Notes under the pieces: generated by a model
What the model saw: the letters and a program-made list of their open reading frames with translations, nothing else
Databases searched by the model: none
Told to the model about the DNA's origin: nothing
Shown here: positions 46,560-58,465 of the stretch, piece after piece
How positions within the stretch are numbered: the first letter of the stretch is position 1
Layout: every line of letters begins with the position of its first letter
Assembly: GCA_023627715.1 (NCBI GenBank)
Contig: JAMAHW010000024.1
Location: 415,715-479,714, forward strand
Source of the DNA: Periconia sp. R9002
Lineage: Eukaryota > Ascomycota > Dothideomycetes > Pleosporales > Periconiaceae
Length of the DNA stretch: 64,000 nucleotides
Direction: 5' to 3'
Program-made: the position numbers and the translations under genes

Positions 46560-47492
46560 TCATCGTTTGCGAACAGCTATGGCCCACCAATTATCCTTCT
46601 CATACCCCGACTCCACCACTTCTCCTCCTGCCTCAGCAATATCATGCTCAAGCTCACCCTTCCTATACAAGTGATAATACCTCAGGAATGTTTTGTCCTC
46701 TTTCGGCTTCTCCTCGACAACTGGTTCTCCCTCCTTCTGCCCCCCCTTCTTCGCTTTCTCCTTCTTCTCCTTCAACACCCACGGCACCATAACATCCTGC
46801 TCATGGCCCTCATCCCACCCCCTCCTACTATCCTTCTGCTCAAGCGCCCATACGTAGATCAGCGCTCGGCCTCCACCATCATCGTCTCCTCCTGTCGCCG
46901 GTCTCAGTAGTGAAAGAATCTCCCGCACGGCTTCGACCCTCCGCGCCGGCGTCGACAAGTGATGCACCACCGCTATCGAGATGGCGAAATCGAACACCGA
47001 CGCCGGGTGTGGCAGCGCCAAGGTATCGGCGACGATGGCTGTGTGACGAGTGTGCTGTTTTGCTATTTGCGCGAGGTTGTTCGACCTACGTACCCAAAAG
47101 TTAGTACCGCGCGAAACACAGCAAATGGTCCTTGAAACGGGAAGGGAATGCTACCTGTCCGAACCGATCATAAACACGCGCGGATTCACAGCGAGATACT
47201 TCCCATTCCCACATCCGACATCTGCGCCTACGGAGCCATCTTGTTGCGATTGCAGGAAGCGTTCGACAATGGGCCAGGGCTGTTGGACGGACACACAAAT
47301 AGAGTCAGTTTTGCACAAGGTCAAGGCGATCCTTTCACGACTTGCGTCATCGCGTTATGGAGATCAGATCGGGACAGGGTAAACGCACACCTTGTACCTG
47401 GTCGATGAAAAGTGCGAGGCGATTTGCTCGTACACGGCGTGGACGTGGGTTTCTTCGTAGCGCTCCTCGTCGCCCGTTTTCGCCGTCGTCAT
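46560..47492 (-). CDS. TRM9: tRNA wobble-uridine carboxymethyl methyltransferase Trm9
   Basis: Complement of exons 46560-47085, 47155-47279 and 47391-47492, 250 residues (yeast Trm9 is about 280). Together with Trm112, Trm9 methylates cm5U to mcm5U at wobble position 34 of several tRNAs. The opening YEETHVHAVYEQIASHFSST is characteristic. The SAM-binding motif I is DVGCGNG (54-60), and later motifs DFAISIAVVHHLST and a Trp-containing YVWALEQ follow in family order. Between them lies a Lys/Glu-rich insert with VMVPWVLK, as in other filamentous fungi, and the end is YHLYRKGELE...GYEKDNWW. No stop or frameshift is seen. The tail-to-tail neighbour RCE1 is only 31 bp away, so the 3' UTRs must overlap or be very short. 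Confidence 0.93.
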
Positions 47493-49496
47493 GGCTAATC
47501 TTTCTCGTTTTTCCTTGCGTCGAGACGTGTGCGTGCGTGCGTGCGCTTTTTTTCCGCCGAGTTGGGCGGCTAGAGTGTGCGTGTCGTGTCGTGCAAGTAA
47601 GTAGGTAGGGATCTGCTTGCGATCTCTCTCTTCTTAACAAAACGTCGAAGTAGGGAAGAAATGTTTGGTGGGGGCTGCCGCGGCGCGTGCGCACGAGCGA
47701 GGGAGGGGTCGAGATGGGAGGGGTGCGTTGCGCAATCCGATTCAAGCTAGTCGAGATCGGTGCCGCTTTGTGGCTAGTGTAGGTAATGGGGTGGGGCATG
47801 ACATGGGCGGGTATGTTATGTTGTGGATGGATGTTTATGCTGTGTACCTATGTAGGTACCTAGGTATTTTTGGTGGGTGCGACGTTGATGTGGATGGTGG
47901 CGTCGATTTTTGTTTCCGTGCGTGCGTGTGCGTGTAATGCTTTGGTTGGTTGGGCTGTGATGGGTTTTAGGTTTGAAAAGATTTGAAAAGCATGTATGTA
48001 TGTGAGAGGAAGAAGAATACATCAATGATCAATGTACCTGGTAGCTTGAGAACTGCATTCGGATCAACATGGCAAATTCTCTTCCCCCCCTCCACACACA
48101 CATATGTATATATGTAGTGATTCAATGATACGTGTAGTTTACTATATAGGTAACTCCATGAAACGAGTTACTATTGTTAAGGGGAAGGGAAAGGGAGAGT
48201 GTGAAGGGATTGTTAGACAGTGATGTCTATTGAGGTAGTACTTGAGTAATTAGAACAGTTAAGTATACGAATAGAACTTCTCTAAGCAGTCTTACTGCCT
48301 GTTACCATATTGATTCGAATTTCTATGTATGTACGTATCTCTCTGATATCCTAGTAAACATCACCTCCATCAATCCCTATGTACAACACCAGCCCTACTT
48401 ACCCACCCCCTAAACAATCCACAAACCCTAAAAATACACATTCAAGCGTTAGATCCAAGCCTCGGAGAAAAACGAGGCCCTGCCCAACAGCCTTACCAAC
48501 TCGCAAACACCAACTCTTCCCTCAACCTTCCAGCCCTATGAAAAACGAGTCAGTTGTTCCCATCCACACCGCACACCACACTGACTAATTTACATAGCCT
48601 AACGAGTACGTAGTCACGTAGTCAGTCTCCCTCCCAATGGCTCCTCCCATCATAGCGCGCCTAACTAACTAACTAACTAACTACTAAGTAACTACTAGCT
48701 TAGCACAGCACCCAAGTCAGTCCCACCGGCGGTGATAACTGTGCGTGACGTACTCGACCATACCATACCAACCATACCCATCTCGCGCTCGGACCGGGAG
48801 GGGACCGCGCGGGAGTGAGTGGTAACGTGCGGCAACCGTGTTGGTTGTTGTGGTTACGTGCTTAGGGGAGGTTTAGGTAGGGCTGTGATGGCTGGGGGTG
48901 GGAAAGCTGGGATAATACTTGGAGTTTAGGACTGGGGGGTGTTAGTAGGGCTGTTTGGTGTGTTTCAGAGTTGGGGAGTGTAGGGAGGGAGGTGCTGTGG
49001 GAAGGGGATAGGGGGAGAGTTGGGGAGGGATTGTAGGTGAAGATTGGGATAGGGAGATGGGTTTTTTGTGTTTAGTAAAGGATTAGGGGATATGGGAATA
49101 TATGTATTGCATGGGTTGCTCTGAAGATTTTTGGTCTCTTGGTTTCCGTGCAAAGTTTTCCTAGATGTGTATTGATTTAGGAGGGAGAGGAAATGTTTCC
49201 AAGAAGTGAAGATTGAATGCAGGTGTATGAGGAGGGTCACGTGTAATATGAACAGGGTATTTCCAACATTGACCGCTAGCGCATCCAGATTAGTCCTCTT
49301 CCGCCTTCCACCTCTGCCGCTCTCACCCACCCACCTACCAACAAACAACAAACGACCATATATTAATAATTTCCCCTACATTCGCTACCACCAGCGCCGC
49401 ACTGTGTGTCGACCCAGTCTGCCCTAGCGACTACACTCCCTTCCAGACAACCCAGCACATCTCCGCCCTAGCGCATTGTGCGCACGCGAGGCTACC
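47493..49496. other. Divergent intergenic region with (CTAA)n
   Basis: 2004 bp between TRM9 and the small membrane protein. G/T-rich words dominate 47560-48000, with CATGTATG units near 47990-48002, and a (CTAA)n tract spans 48661-48683. No ORF with family resemblance and no RNA gene. Confidence 0.5.
48661..48683. repeat. (CTAA)n tetranucleotide repeat
   Basis: Five CTAA units plus a partial one in a gene-free spacer; a shorter copy occurs near 24787. Confidence 0.85.
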
Positions 49497-49998
49497 ATGT
49501 TCTGCCTACGGAGCTGGATTCCAGTCCTCTTTTTCCTGTACGTATCCACGCCTCACTCCCGTAGGAATTCGACGCTGACGTGAATGTATGTGCAGCCTAC
49601 GAACTAGTGCATCGCCCGTTTTCCTCGTCCTCTTCATCTCCGCCACCTACTTCCTGAACCGGCCATGCGTGTACTGCTCGCTCCTCCTCTTCATACTCGT
49701 CGTGGCCCTCTTCGACTTCCACACCCCCTGGTTTGAAGCGCCGCTCACGGAAACGACGGAGCTGGCGTTGAACGGCACGACGTCGTTCCGGGAGAGCATG
49801 CTGGATACGGCCGGCGTGTTTGTGCAGGCGGCGAACCACACGGCAGCGGCGCTGTTGAAGAGCGCAGCAGATGAGATTAAGGAGAAGATGGGTGGTGCTC
49901 ATGATGCTAGTGGGGGTGCGAATTACGAGTGGGTAAAGGGATTGGTGGGCAAGAAGGAGTGGCGAGTGCCGTGTTTAGACGTGTTGATCAGGATATGA
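49497..49998 (+). CDS. Small unrecognised membrane protein
   Basis: Exons 49497-49537 and 49596-49998 give 147 residues. The N-terminal 62 residues are very hydrophobic with two or three possible helices (the first starts at residue 7 and runs across the intron; another covers about residues 40-58), separated by an Asn-Arg-Pro-Cys turn. After a FDFHTPWFEAPL segment comes a soluble part (about 80 residues) with two N-glycosylation sequons (NGT, NHT) and an amphipathic helix (LLKSAADEIKEKM). I do not recognise the family. The intron joins a hydrophobic run smoothly (FFL to LRTSASP), which supports a real gene, but expression is unproven. Confidence 0.6.
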
Positions 49999-50531
49999 CG
50001 AGATGGATGGTGGGGTTGAAGTTGAGGATAGTTCTTTTCAAAGGCCGTTTTTAGAGGATTTCTCGAGGCTAGTTTGCTGCGAGATTGGGATGTGGCATGA
50101 TACATACAAGAGCACGGAACTGGCGCCTTTGGGAATTGGAGCATCTGGTGGCGCCTGTGATAGAACTCGACGCCCGCTTGCATAATAAATAGTAACTCTT
50201 CTATAATTTACGATTGCTGCTCGACTATAAAGGGCCGTACGACACGTCACGGTGAAAGTTTTGGGTTGAGTTGGGGCGTCGTGTGTGTCCAAACTTGCAG
50301 GCTTCCCTCCGCTGCTGTGCTAAAACCTATTGAAGAAAATCGACGCTGGAGTATCTAGACATCTCATCGTATACTGGATATCGCCATTCCTCTATCGATT
50401 GATGTCATATCAGCTTTGTGACAGTACATCGAAGGACACCCAAGTACAAGTCGGCCAGTCGCGGTTTAGCGCGGGGTCTTTGCGTGGGGCAGAGGCTGGA
50501 TACAGCAAACGATTCGAGTGCAAATGCTTAG
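49999..50531. other. Short intergenic region upstream of aminopeptidase
   Basis: 533 bp between two plus-strand genes, covering the 3' flank of the small membrane protein and the promoter of the aminopeptidase. Nothing else is supported. Confidence 0.5.
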
Positions 50532-50879
50532 CACGCGACATTCCGCATTCTCACCTTGAGTGTGCCCTGCAGTGAGTGGCGCTGCGCTCGCTGCCCCACC
50601 ATCGACAAACTGGCTTCCCTCTCTTTCCTGCCGAGACGCTGTTCTCGCCAACGGCTCTCGTCTCTCTTGATTGAATTACCTTGCTCCCGGAGCTTTGCAA
50701 ACAAACGCGCCCCCCTTTCTATTGCTGCACTACCAAGTAGCTTGAGAGCTCGCAAGCTTTATACCCCACGTGCTACCCCTCGATTCGCTCATCGACCTGC
50801 GATTGTTGCTGCTAGGCACCTACCGTTCGCATCACAACGAAGATATTGCTCGAGTGAGGGCAATAGTAGCCTCTTCGCT
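50532..50879 (+). other. AUG-less in-frame leader of the aminopeptidase (possible mitochondrial presequence)
   Basis: 116 codons without a stop run directly into the aminopeptidase ATG in the same frame, after a TAG at 50529. The encoded peptide holds about 20 Arg/Lys against 4 Asp/Glu, is rich in Ser, Ala and Leu, and ends RRYCSSEGNSS, the layout of a matrix-targeting presequence with a cleavage site. It has no ATG, so it would need a near-cognate start (TTG, CTG and GTG codons are present) or a spliced upstream exon. Random sequence of this length would usually contain a stop. Confidence 0.5.
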
Positions 50880-53800
50880 ATGGCTTCCGATAGAGATATC
50901 CTCCCCTCGTGGTGAGTGAAATCACAAGCTACCCCTCCCCAATCATTGCTGATCTAGCAGGATCAAACCATCCCACTACACCCTCTCCATCCATGACCTC
51001 GAGTTCGGCGGAAGCTTCAATTACCAGGGAACCGTCACCATCACCACAAACATAACCAAGGATGACGGCTTCAACGACATCGTTCTCAATTCCAACGATA
51101 TCAAAGTCCAAAGCGCGGAGCTCAACGTTGGAGGATCTACCAAGTCAGCCAAGGATATCACATATGATGAAAAGCGTCAGCGGGTAACCTTTGATTTTGG
51201 GGAGAAGATCCAATACTCGGGAGAAGCTACCCTCACCATCAAGTTCGGCGGTGTCGTCAACAACATCATGGCAGGCTTTTACCGTTCCAAGTACACACCC
51301 AAGGGTGAGGTTCCTGCTTCGGTGGCCAAAGACGACGAGTTCCACTACATGTTCAGCACCCAATTCGAATCTTGCGATGCCCGCCGAGCTTTCCCTTGCT
51401 TCGATGAGCCCAATCTCAAAGCCACGTTCGATGTGGAGCTTGAAGTCCCCAAAGATCAGGTTGCGCTCAGCAATATGCCGGAGAAGGAGATCAAGGAAAG
51501 CAAGAGGGAGGGTTTCCACACCGTTGTCTTTGAACGTTCGCCGGTCATGTCTACATATCTTCTTGCTTGGGCCATTGGAGATTTCGAATACGTCGAGGCC
51601 TTCACGGAGAGGAAGTACAACGGCAAGAACCTACCTGTCAGAGTATACACGACCCGTGGTTTGAAAGAGCAGGGTCGGTTCGCGCTAGACAATTGCCACA
51701 AGATTGTCGACTACTTCTCCGAGGTTTGTCATTCATAAATGGAGATGATCAAGGGGTACGACTAACTGTGTTCTAGGTTTTCCAGATTGATTATCCCCTT
51801 CCCAAGGTCGATCTTCTGGCTGTGCATGAATTTGTAAGTATGCCCAATGTTGCGCCTTAGTGCGTGTGATGCATTGTGCTGATTGTTAGCCCATCATACG
51901 TACCCCCTCCCTGTTTCTCTTCGAGAATGTTACTGATCGTTGTTTCGCAGTCACACGGCGCTATGGAGAATTGGGGTTTGATCACCTACCGGTTCGTTAC
52001 TTATACCATGTATATTGATCTCTCAGGCCTAATTCATATACAGAACCACTGCCGTACTCTTCGACCCAAAGACATCCGCGGACAGCTACCGGAATCGTGT
52101 TGCATATGTCGTGGCCCACGAGCTTGCTCACCAATGGTTCGGTAACCTCGTTACTATGGACTGGTGGAGCGAGCTTTGGCTTAACGAGGGATTCGCTACG
52201 TGGGTAGGATGGTTCGCGATTGATCATCTGTATCCTGGTACGTGCTCCATTCTCCCAACATCAGTTGGTAAATCAGATACTAACGACCGACAGAGTGGAA
52301 TGTATGGGGACAGTTTGTCGTACGTTCGAAATCTCGAGGTAGCCTTACTCCTTCCGTGCTAACAGTATCCTAGACTGAATCTGTTCAAACAGCCTTCCAG
52401 CTTGATTCTCTCAGGACTTCTCACCCCATCGAGGTTCCTGTGTACGACGGCCTTGAGGTTGACCAGATTTTCGACCACATCAGCTATCTCAAAGGCAGTT
52501 CAGTCATCCGCATGCTAAGCTCCCACCTTGGCGAGAAGGTTTTCTTGCAGGGTGTAGCGGATTATTTGAAAGCTCACAAGTACTCAAACGCCACGACTAA
52601 CGACCTCTGGTCAGCACTTAGCAAAGCCTCCGGACAGGATGTTACTACGTTCATGGACAACTGGATCCGTATGATTGGTTTCCCTGTTGTGACCGTCGCC
52701 GAAGAGCCTGGCCAGATTGGAATCCGTCAGCAACGCTTCCTCCTTGCGGGCGATGCCAAGCCAGAGGAAGATGAGACCGTGTGGTGGATTCCCCTGGGAT
52801 TGCACTCCGGCTCTTCCGCCTCGTCTGCGTCGCTCCACAAGACCACTGCTCTGACCCAAAAGGAGGACACTATTCGGGATGTCAATGACACATTTTATCA
52901 GATCAACAAGGACCTTACTGGATTCTACCGCACAAACTACCCTTCGGAACGCCTGAAGAAGCTCGGCGAGGCACGACACCACCTGTCTGTCCAGGACAAG
53001 ATTGGCCTTGTTGGAGACGCATACGCTAATGCAGTTGCTGGTTACGGCTCAACGCCCGGTCTATTGGCTCTCGTAGAGCGATTCCAGGATGAGACCGACT
53101 ACTTGTAAGTACAATGCATTGATACCATGAATACCAGCTGATCATTCCAGGGTTTGGTCTCAAATCCTCACCAATATTGGCAACGTCCGCAATGTCTTCG
53201 CCGGTATAGATGATGTCAGCGAGGGACTGAAGAAGTACGCCCTCAAGCTTGTCAGCCCAGCAGTGGAGCGAGTTGGCTGGGATTTCAAAAACGGTGAAGG
53301 TTTCCTCGTTGGGCAGCTCCGTGCGCAACTCATCCTCACCGCCGGTCTCCTAGGCCACCAAAGCACCGTCGACGAAGCCCTCCGCCGCTTCGACCTCTAC
53401 ATGTCGGGCGAGGACAAATCCTCCATCAATCCCTCCCTCCGCGGCGGCGTCTTCGCCATTGCCATCAAAACCCGCGGCGAGTCCGCCTTCAAATCCGTCC
53501 AAAACGAGTACCTGACCACAACCTCCATTGACGGCAAGGAAATCTGCCTCCGCGCCATGGGCCGCGTCCAGACCCCGGAACTCGCCCAGGAATTCCTCTC
53601 CTTCATCTTCTCCGACAAAGTCGCCATGCAGGACAAGCACTCGGGCACCATTGTCCTGTCGTCCAACTCCAAGGTGCGCATCGAGGTGTGGAAATTCGTG
53701 CGCGACCACTGGGACTCGGACATTTTCCCTACCCTCTCCGGCAACAAGGTCGTCCTGGAGCGCTTCCTCCGGTTCGGTCTGAACAAGTTTGCCGAGGAGA

Positions 53801-53964
53801 GCGTCGCGGATGAGATTAAGAGGTTCTTTGAGGGCAAGGATACGAGGGGGTATAATAAGGGGTTGGAAGTTATTGATGATACGATTCGCAGCCATGCGAA
53901 GTATCGGACGAGGGATGAGCGGGTGGTGAGGGAGTGGTTGAGGGCTAGTGGGTATCTTGGATGA
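50880..53964 (+). CDS. APE2: M1-family zinc aminopeptidase (Ape2/Aap1, puromycin-sensitive type)
   Basis: Exons 50880-50911, 50961-51723, 51777-51833, 51951-51991, 52044-52237, 52294-52319, 52374-53104 and 53151-53964 give 885 residues; every junction keeps phase. The enzyme removes N-terminal residues from peptides and is related to yeast Ape2/Aap1 and mammalian puromycin-sensitive aminopeptidase. Catalytic elements: the exopeptidase motif GAMEN (287-291), zinc site HELAHQW (His323, His327) with Glu346 18 residues later in LWLNEGF, and a C-terminal ERAP-like helical domain. The ATG at 50880 gives [11 protein letters not shown], the usual cytosolic start. An in-frame upstream leader could encode a mitochondrial form (separate entry). 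Exon 6 is only 26 nt. Convergent with HEM13, 284 bp apart. Confidence 0.95.
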
Positions 53965-54248
53965 CTGGGGGGAGGGGCGAGATTGTAGGGGTATGTATGA
54001 TTGTGGGATGTGGAAAGTGTCCGGAGGATGAAAGCATATGTTTGGTATCAGCATATATCGAACTTTTTGATTCAATCGCATTGTATAATCAATGGTAACT
54101 TTTCTTTTAACCTCTTATTCATCATCGTAATTTTTTCTTGTTGTTGTTGTTGATCTACCGGCCGTCTTCACTCTTTTTCCTTACATACTCTATGATACAT
54201 ATATACATGGGTTTTTTTATTACACAACCGAGGAGCACTCGACTCAAC
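53965..54248. other. Convergent intergenic region
   Basis: 284 bp between APE2 and HEM13 stops; AT-rich with TTG repeats near 54139-54151. It presumably holds both polyadenylation sites. Confidence 0.5.
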
Positions 54249-55633
54249 TTACACCCACTCCCTCGGATTCCGCAGCACCTCCAACAACCTCTCCTCCCTG
54301 CTCCCCTTCTCCGGCGTATGCATATACTGCCACCTCGCGGTAAGCGGCAAGCTCATGAGTATACTCTCGACCCTCGCACCGGGCGTATTCAACCCAAACG
54401 CGGTCCCGCGATCATGCACGAGGTTAAACTCTACATACCGGCCCCTGCGCAGCTGCTGCCACAGCTTCTGCTGCTCGGTGAATTCCATATCCTTCCGCCT
54501 GTTGATGATGGGGAGGTACGAGGGCAAGAAAGCCTCCAAGCACGACGTCACAAAGGAGAAGAGTTGTTCCTGGTCCTTCTCCGTCTCGTCGAGGTCGTCG
54601 AAGAAGATACCCCCTACGCCGCGCGTCTCGCCGCGGTGCTTGTTGTTGAAGTAGTCGTCACACCATTTTTTGAATTTGGGGTAGTACGCTTTATCGTGCT
54701 TGTCGCAGGCGTCCTTGATGGTTTGGTGGAAGTGGATGGCGTCTTCGTCGTAGAGGTACGACGGCGTGAGGTCGCACCCGCCGCCGAACCACCACGCGTT
54801 GGTCCTGCCCTCCTCGTCGGCCGTCTCGAAGTAGCGGTAGTTGAGGTGGACGGTCGGGGCGTTGGGGTTTTTAGGGTGCAGCACCATGCTCAGCCCCGAC
54901 GCGAAGAAGTCGAGGCTCTCGACGTTGGGGTCGAGGGCTTTGTGGTTGGCGCGCATTTTCGCGATGGCGGGTTTGGGGAGGCGTCCGTATACGACCGAGA
55001 TGTTGACGCCGGCCTTTTCGAACACGTTGCCGTCCTGCAGCACGCACGAGATGCCGCCGCCTCCCTCGGGCCGCTGCCACGTGTCCACCACGAAGGGCTT
55101 GCCGTCGACTTTTTCGAGCTCCGAGACGATGTGTTTTTGGTGCTGCTTGATGAGGGATTCCATGCGCAGGCGCATGGGGGAGGTGGAGGTGATGCCGTTT
55201 TCGCGCTTGAGGAGGGAGTCCTTTTCGGCGATGGTGGGCGGGGCGGTGTAGATTGATTTATCGGTGACCTTTTGTTTGGTTTTCGTTAGTACTTTTCTTC
55301 TCCAACCTTTTTGTTTCTGAGGAGAGAGTAGCTACGAACCATGTTGTAAATCAATGCGCCGATGAAGGGGAGCATCAGCAATCGGATCCGGTTGGGCCAT
55401 TTGCTGGGTTTGGGTTCGCGCCAGCCCTTGAGCGGATCTTTCTTGGGTTGGGGTAGCGGTCCGCCATTGGACATGGGTCGTCGAAGCAGCGGTATCCGTG
55501 CTGCGGTGAAGAAGTTGTTGTTGTACAGGAGCGGACGGTACGGTGTGAAGAACGGTGCTGAGGACCGCGCAGACGACGACGAATGGAGCTTGAACGCTCT
55601 CAAGAGAGCTCCCGAAGGTCTAAGTGCGGCCAT
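54249..55633 (-). CDS. HEM13: Oxygen-dependent coproporphyrinogen III oxidase with N-terminal extension
   Basis: Complement of exons 54249-55268 and 55340-55633, 437 residues. The enzyme decarboxylates coproporphyrinogen III to protoporphyrinogen IX in haem synthesis. The catalytic body (about 125-437) has the family blocks [38 protein letters not shown] and [14 protein letters not shown]. The first 98 residues, encoded by exon 1, are unlike the cytosolic yeast enzyme: an Arg/Ser-rich acid-free stretch (1-55) resembling a mitochondrial presequence, a Pro/Lys linker, and a hydrophobic helix (about 83-98). This suggests intermembrane-space or inner-membrane placement, as in animals. The ATG at 55633 is the first in frame. 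Head-to-head with ATG8. Confidence 0.94.
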
Positions 55634-56747
55634 GTTTTTCAAGGTCCTCCTCTTCTCTTGATTGTTGTCGAGGGCGGGGATTGGAGGCGACAAAGGAAAA
55701 CGAGGGTGGTGTTATGAGTGTTGGAGCATTTGGGGAAGAGAATTTATGACGGTCGGGCCGGTGTGGGGAGCTCAATTGAGGGATTGGAGGCGTTGCGAGT
55801 GGAGTGGAATGAGATGTATCACACCACGCTCGGCACACGAACACGCAGGTGGATGGATAGCTTGTCTTGTCTGGATGTCGGTCGTCCGATGAGAGAGACG
55901 ATGCAAATGCGACAAACACACGGGCACGTGCACGGCATTCCACGGCCCAGTCCCGAGGTCTCCACCAGTCCTTATCGATTACCCGTGCATGTCCCCTATA
56001 TCAATCTACGTATAGGCATGTTCTGAAACTGGATATCATAGATATTACCTGGAGTAGATCTGAATTTTGAGATCTGCTTGGCCTTGGTGTATATGCAGGT
56101 GTATACACAGAATTTACATGGGGCAGAAGAAAGCGAAGGTGGCCAGGGACAAGCACGTCATATCCACCAAGGTTTCTTTCTATGATACATCGACGGATTG
56201 AATGCATGACACCAAGCCGCGTGGATATACAACTGTTCCTCAATAGGTGTCCGTGTAGATGTGTAGGTAGATACATGGCAATGAGTCAAACCGCAACGTG
56301 ATCACGGGCAGATGAGCACTGAACAGGTACCTCTCGCTTCATTCGCAGGGGCTGAGGCTGAGGTCACGGCCGCCGCACAGCCATGTATACAAAGAGTCAC
56401 CTGTTGGGTGTTTAGACAAAGACAAAGGGCGGCGCGAACAAATGAAGAACGTGCTCGGAGACAAGTTTCGTATGTAGGGCCATGAGATGAGTCTTCACGA
56501 TTCCATGAGGGATGGATGGGTCAGCGTTCAATGTTCGCAGGTGCATTGCTTGACTAAGCGAGCTCGCCCAGGGAAGCTGCGCCCCGCCTTATAACGCTGG
56601 CCCTCACCGCCGCTGCCTGCTGTCTCCTCTCCTACATACATATCCCTCCACGCCACCCCTTCCACTCGCACCCAACCCATCCACTTACTTTCAAACACAA
56701 CCACCCGAGTATCCTCATCGCACAACCTACCTGTCAAACTCGCCAAT
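55634..56747. promoter_or_regulatory. Divergent promoter region, HEM13 / ATG8
   Basis: 1114 bp separate the two start codons. The ATG8 side (56580-56747) is C/T-rich, typical of a fungal leader. The middle has no coding feature, repeat or RNA gene that I recognise. Promoter role is from position. Confidence 0.5.
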
Positions 56748-57222
56748 ATGCGCTCAAAGTTCAAGGACGAGCACCCCTTCGAGAAGCGCAAGGCCGAGGC
56801 CGAGCGCATCAGGCAGAAGTACAACGACCGCATTCCAGTACGCCTCCCGTGCCACTCTTTTACTTCAAGAAATCCTTGCTAACCGTCCTCAGGTTATCTG
56901 TGAGAAGGTCGAGAAGTCGGACATTGCAACCATAGACAAGAAGAAGTACCTCGTGCCGGCCGATCTCACCGTCGGTCAGTTTGTCTATGTGATTCGCAAG
57001 CGAATTAAGCTTTCGCCCGAAAAGGCCATCTTCATCTTCGTAGATGAGCAGCTTCCCCCTACTGCTGCCCTGATGAGCTCCATCTACGAAGAGCACAAGG
57101 ACGAGGACGGATTCTTGTACATCACGTATGTCGTTTCCCCAGCCCAGCTACAGTGACTGTCAACAGCGGACTAACATGGGAACAGATATTCGGGCGAGAA
57201 CACATTCGGCGAGGCAGTTTGA
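56748..57222 (+). CDS. ATG8: Autophagy ubiquitin-like protein Atg8
   Basis: Exons 56748-56837, 56893-57125 and 57186-57222 give 119 residues. Atg8 is conjugated to phosphatidylethanolamine on phagophore membranes and is required for autophagosome growth and cargo selection. The whole sequence is strongly conserved: [58 protein letters not shown]-type [17 protein letters not shown] and [15 protein letters not shown]. The C terminus continues past the reactive glycine (Gly116) with three residues, EAV, which Atg4 would remove. Intron 1 follows codon 30 and intron 2 splits the ITY codon pair, as in many filamentous fungi. The last exon is 37 nt. Confidence 0.98.
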
Positions 57223-58465
57223 GTGCCATGACCTTACCGCTTCCTTCGTGTCATCAATACTAGGCTTGGGAAGGGCGCGGCAGCACGACTGAATGGGCGT
57301 TTTTGGTTTCTCTGCGGACATTTCTTTACTACGAATATCAATACTACACGGTTGAATGACACTAGCGTATTTGGAATGACGAGTCTATGAGAGGTCGTAG
57401 CTACGGCAGTGATTTCGAACCCCGCTCGAGTCAAGGCCATGCGGGTTTGATGGGAGACGGCTCTTCGTTTTGTCGGATTCAAGGGCGGCCTCCTGTACTT
57501 CACCAAGTTTGCTAGTCACTGCGGCCAGCCAGAATGCAAACCGCAGATGCTTAGAATGCAGGAGATCGTGGGTTGATGTTATCTTGTCTTCTTGCCTGTT
57601 AGACCGTAACTCTGAACCTCTTACACGACCTATGTAGACGACTAGCCCAACAAATTGATTCGGACTAGGAAGTCATGTCGAAATGCATCTTGTGAGGTAC
57701 CTGACATTATCTAGACCCAGTGACGATACAGCGTGACTTGCGGCTCATTAGAACGCTGAAACCATGACGCCATCGGTCATATCGACCCACCGAGTCAGCT
57801 GCAATGCAGCCCTGCATGGGAACCAAAGCAGCATGTTAGCTAAGAGTGAGTTGTCGATAGCGAATATGCAGCCACGAGTTCGCGCCGAACTGTGCCAGCA
57901 CCCGGTACCTGCGTGAAAAGGATGCGTGGCCGCCGAGCGGGAGGCCAGCATTTCGCGGGGGGTGCGTTGGCTTGGGGGGTTTGGGGCGGCGGGGCGGGCA
58001 GAGGCGGAGGTGTGGGTGCGTGCGTGCGTCTTGATAGGATCGTCGCCCGATCTAACGAATCCAAGCTTTGAGTTTATCCAGACTTCTAGGTATTCGAGCT
58101 TCGACGACTTACAAACATATACTTTTTTTTCTCTTTCTCTCTCTTCTCCTTTTGCGAAAGAGCGAGGAAGTGTGTCGACGGAGAAGGGCGGTTACTGTTT
58201 ACTGCGGCGATTTACTTGTGTGTATATCGAGGAAGAAGAACATCTCGAGAAGAATTCCCTCCGTTACTTGCAGACAAACGACGTTGTCGAAGAGGTTGAA
58301 AGCTTCTTTGTATACCTACCTACGAACTACCACTACTACCACCACCACCCACCAAACACACACACACGCGCAAATAAACTGCATACCTGGACACGACACG
58401 TCTCTCTCTCCACATCAACTTCCTCAACCAAACACACATCCACACACACACATAAATAAATCACC
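57223..58465. other. Intergenic region between ATG8 and NCE101-like gene
   Basis: 1243 bp. The right part (58120-58465) is CT-rich then CA-rich, with a CACACA tract near 58358-58368 and again at 58440-58451, and is the probable leader of the next gene. A TTCGAA-containing segment near 57415 resembles a tRNA B box but lacks stem pairing. No gene supported. Confidence 0.5.

Noticed and set aside
54138..55256. 372-codon open frame on the plus strand
   Set aside because: It is antisense to HEM13, whose identity is certain; the composition mirrors codon bias of the real gene and the predicted protein is low-complexity Val/Glu/Leu sequence.
57395..57480. tRNA-like B box (GGGTTCGAAATC on the minus strand)
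   Set aside because: The bases around it do not pair as a T stem and no acceptor stem or anticodon arm can be drawn; treated as chance.
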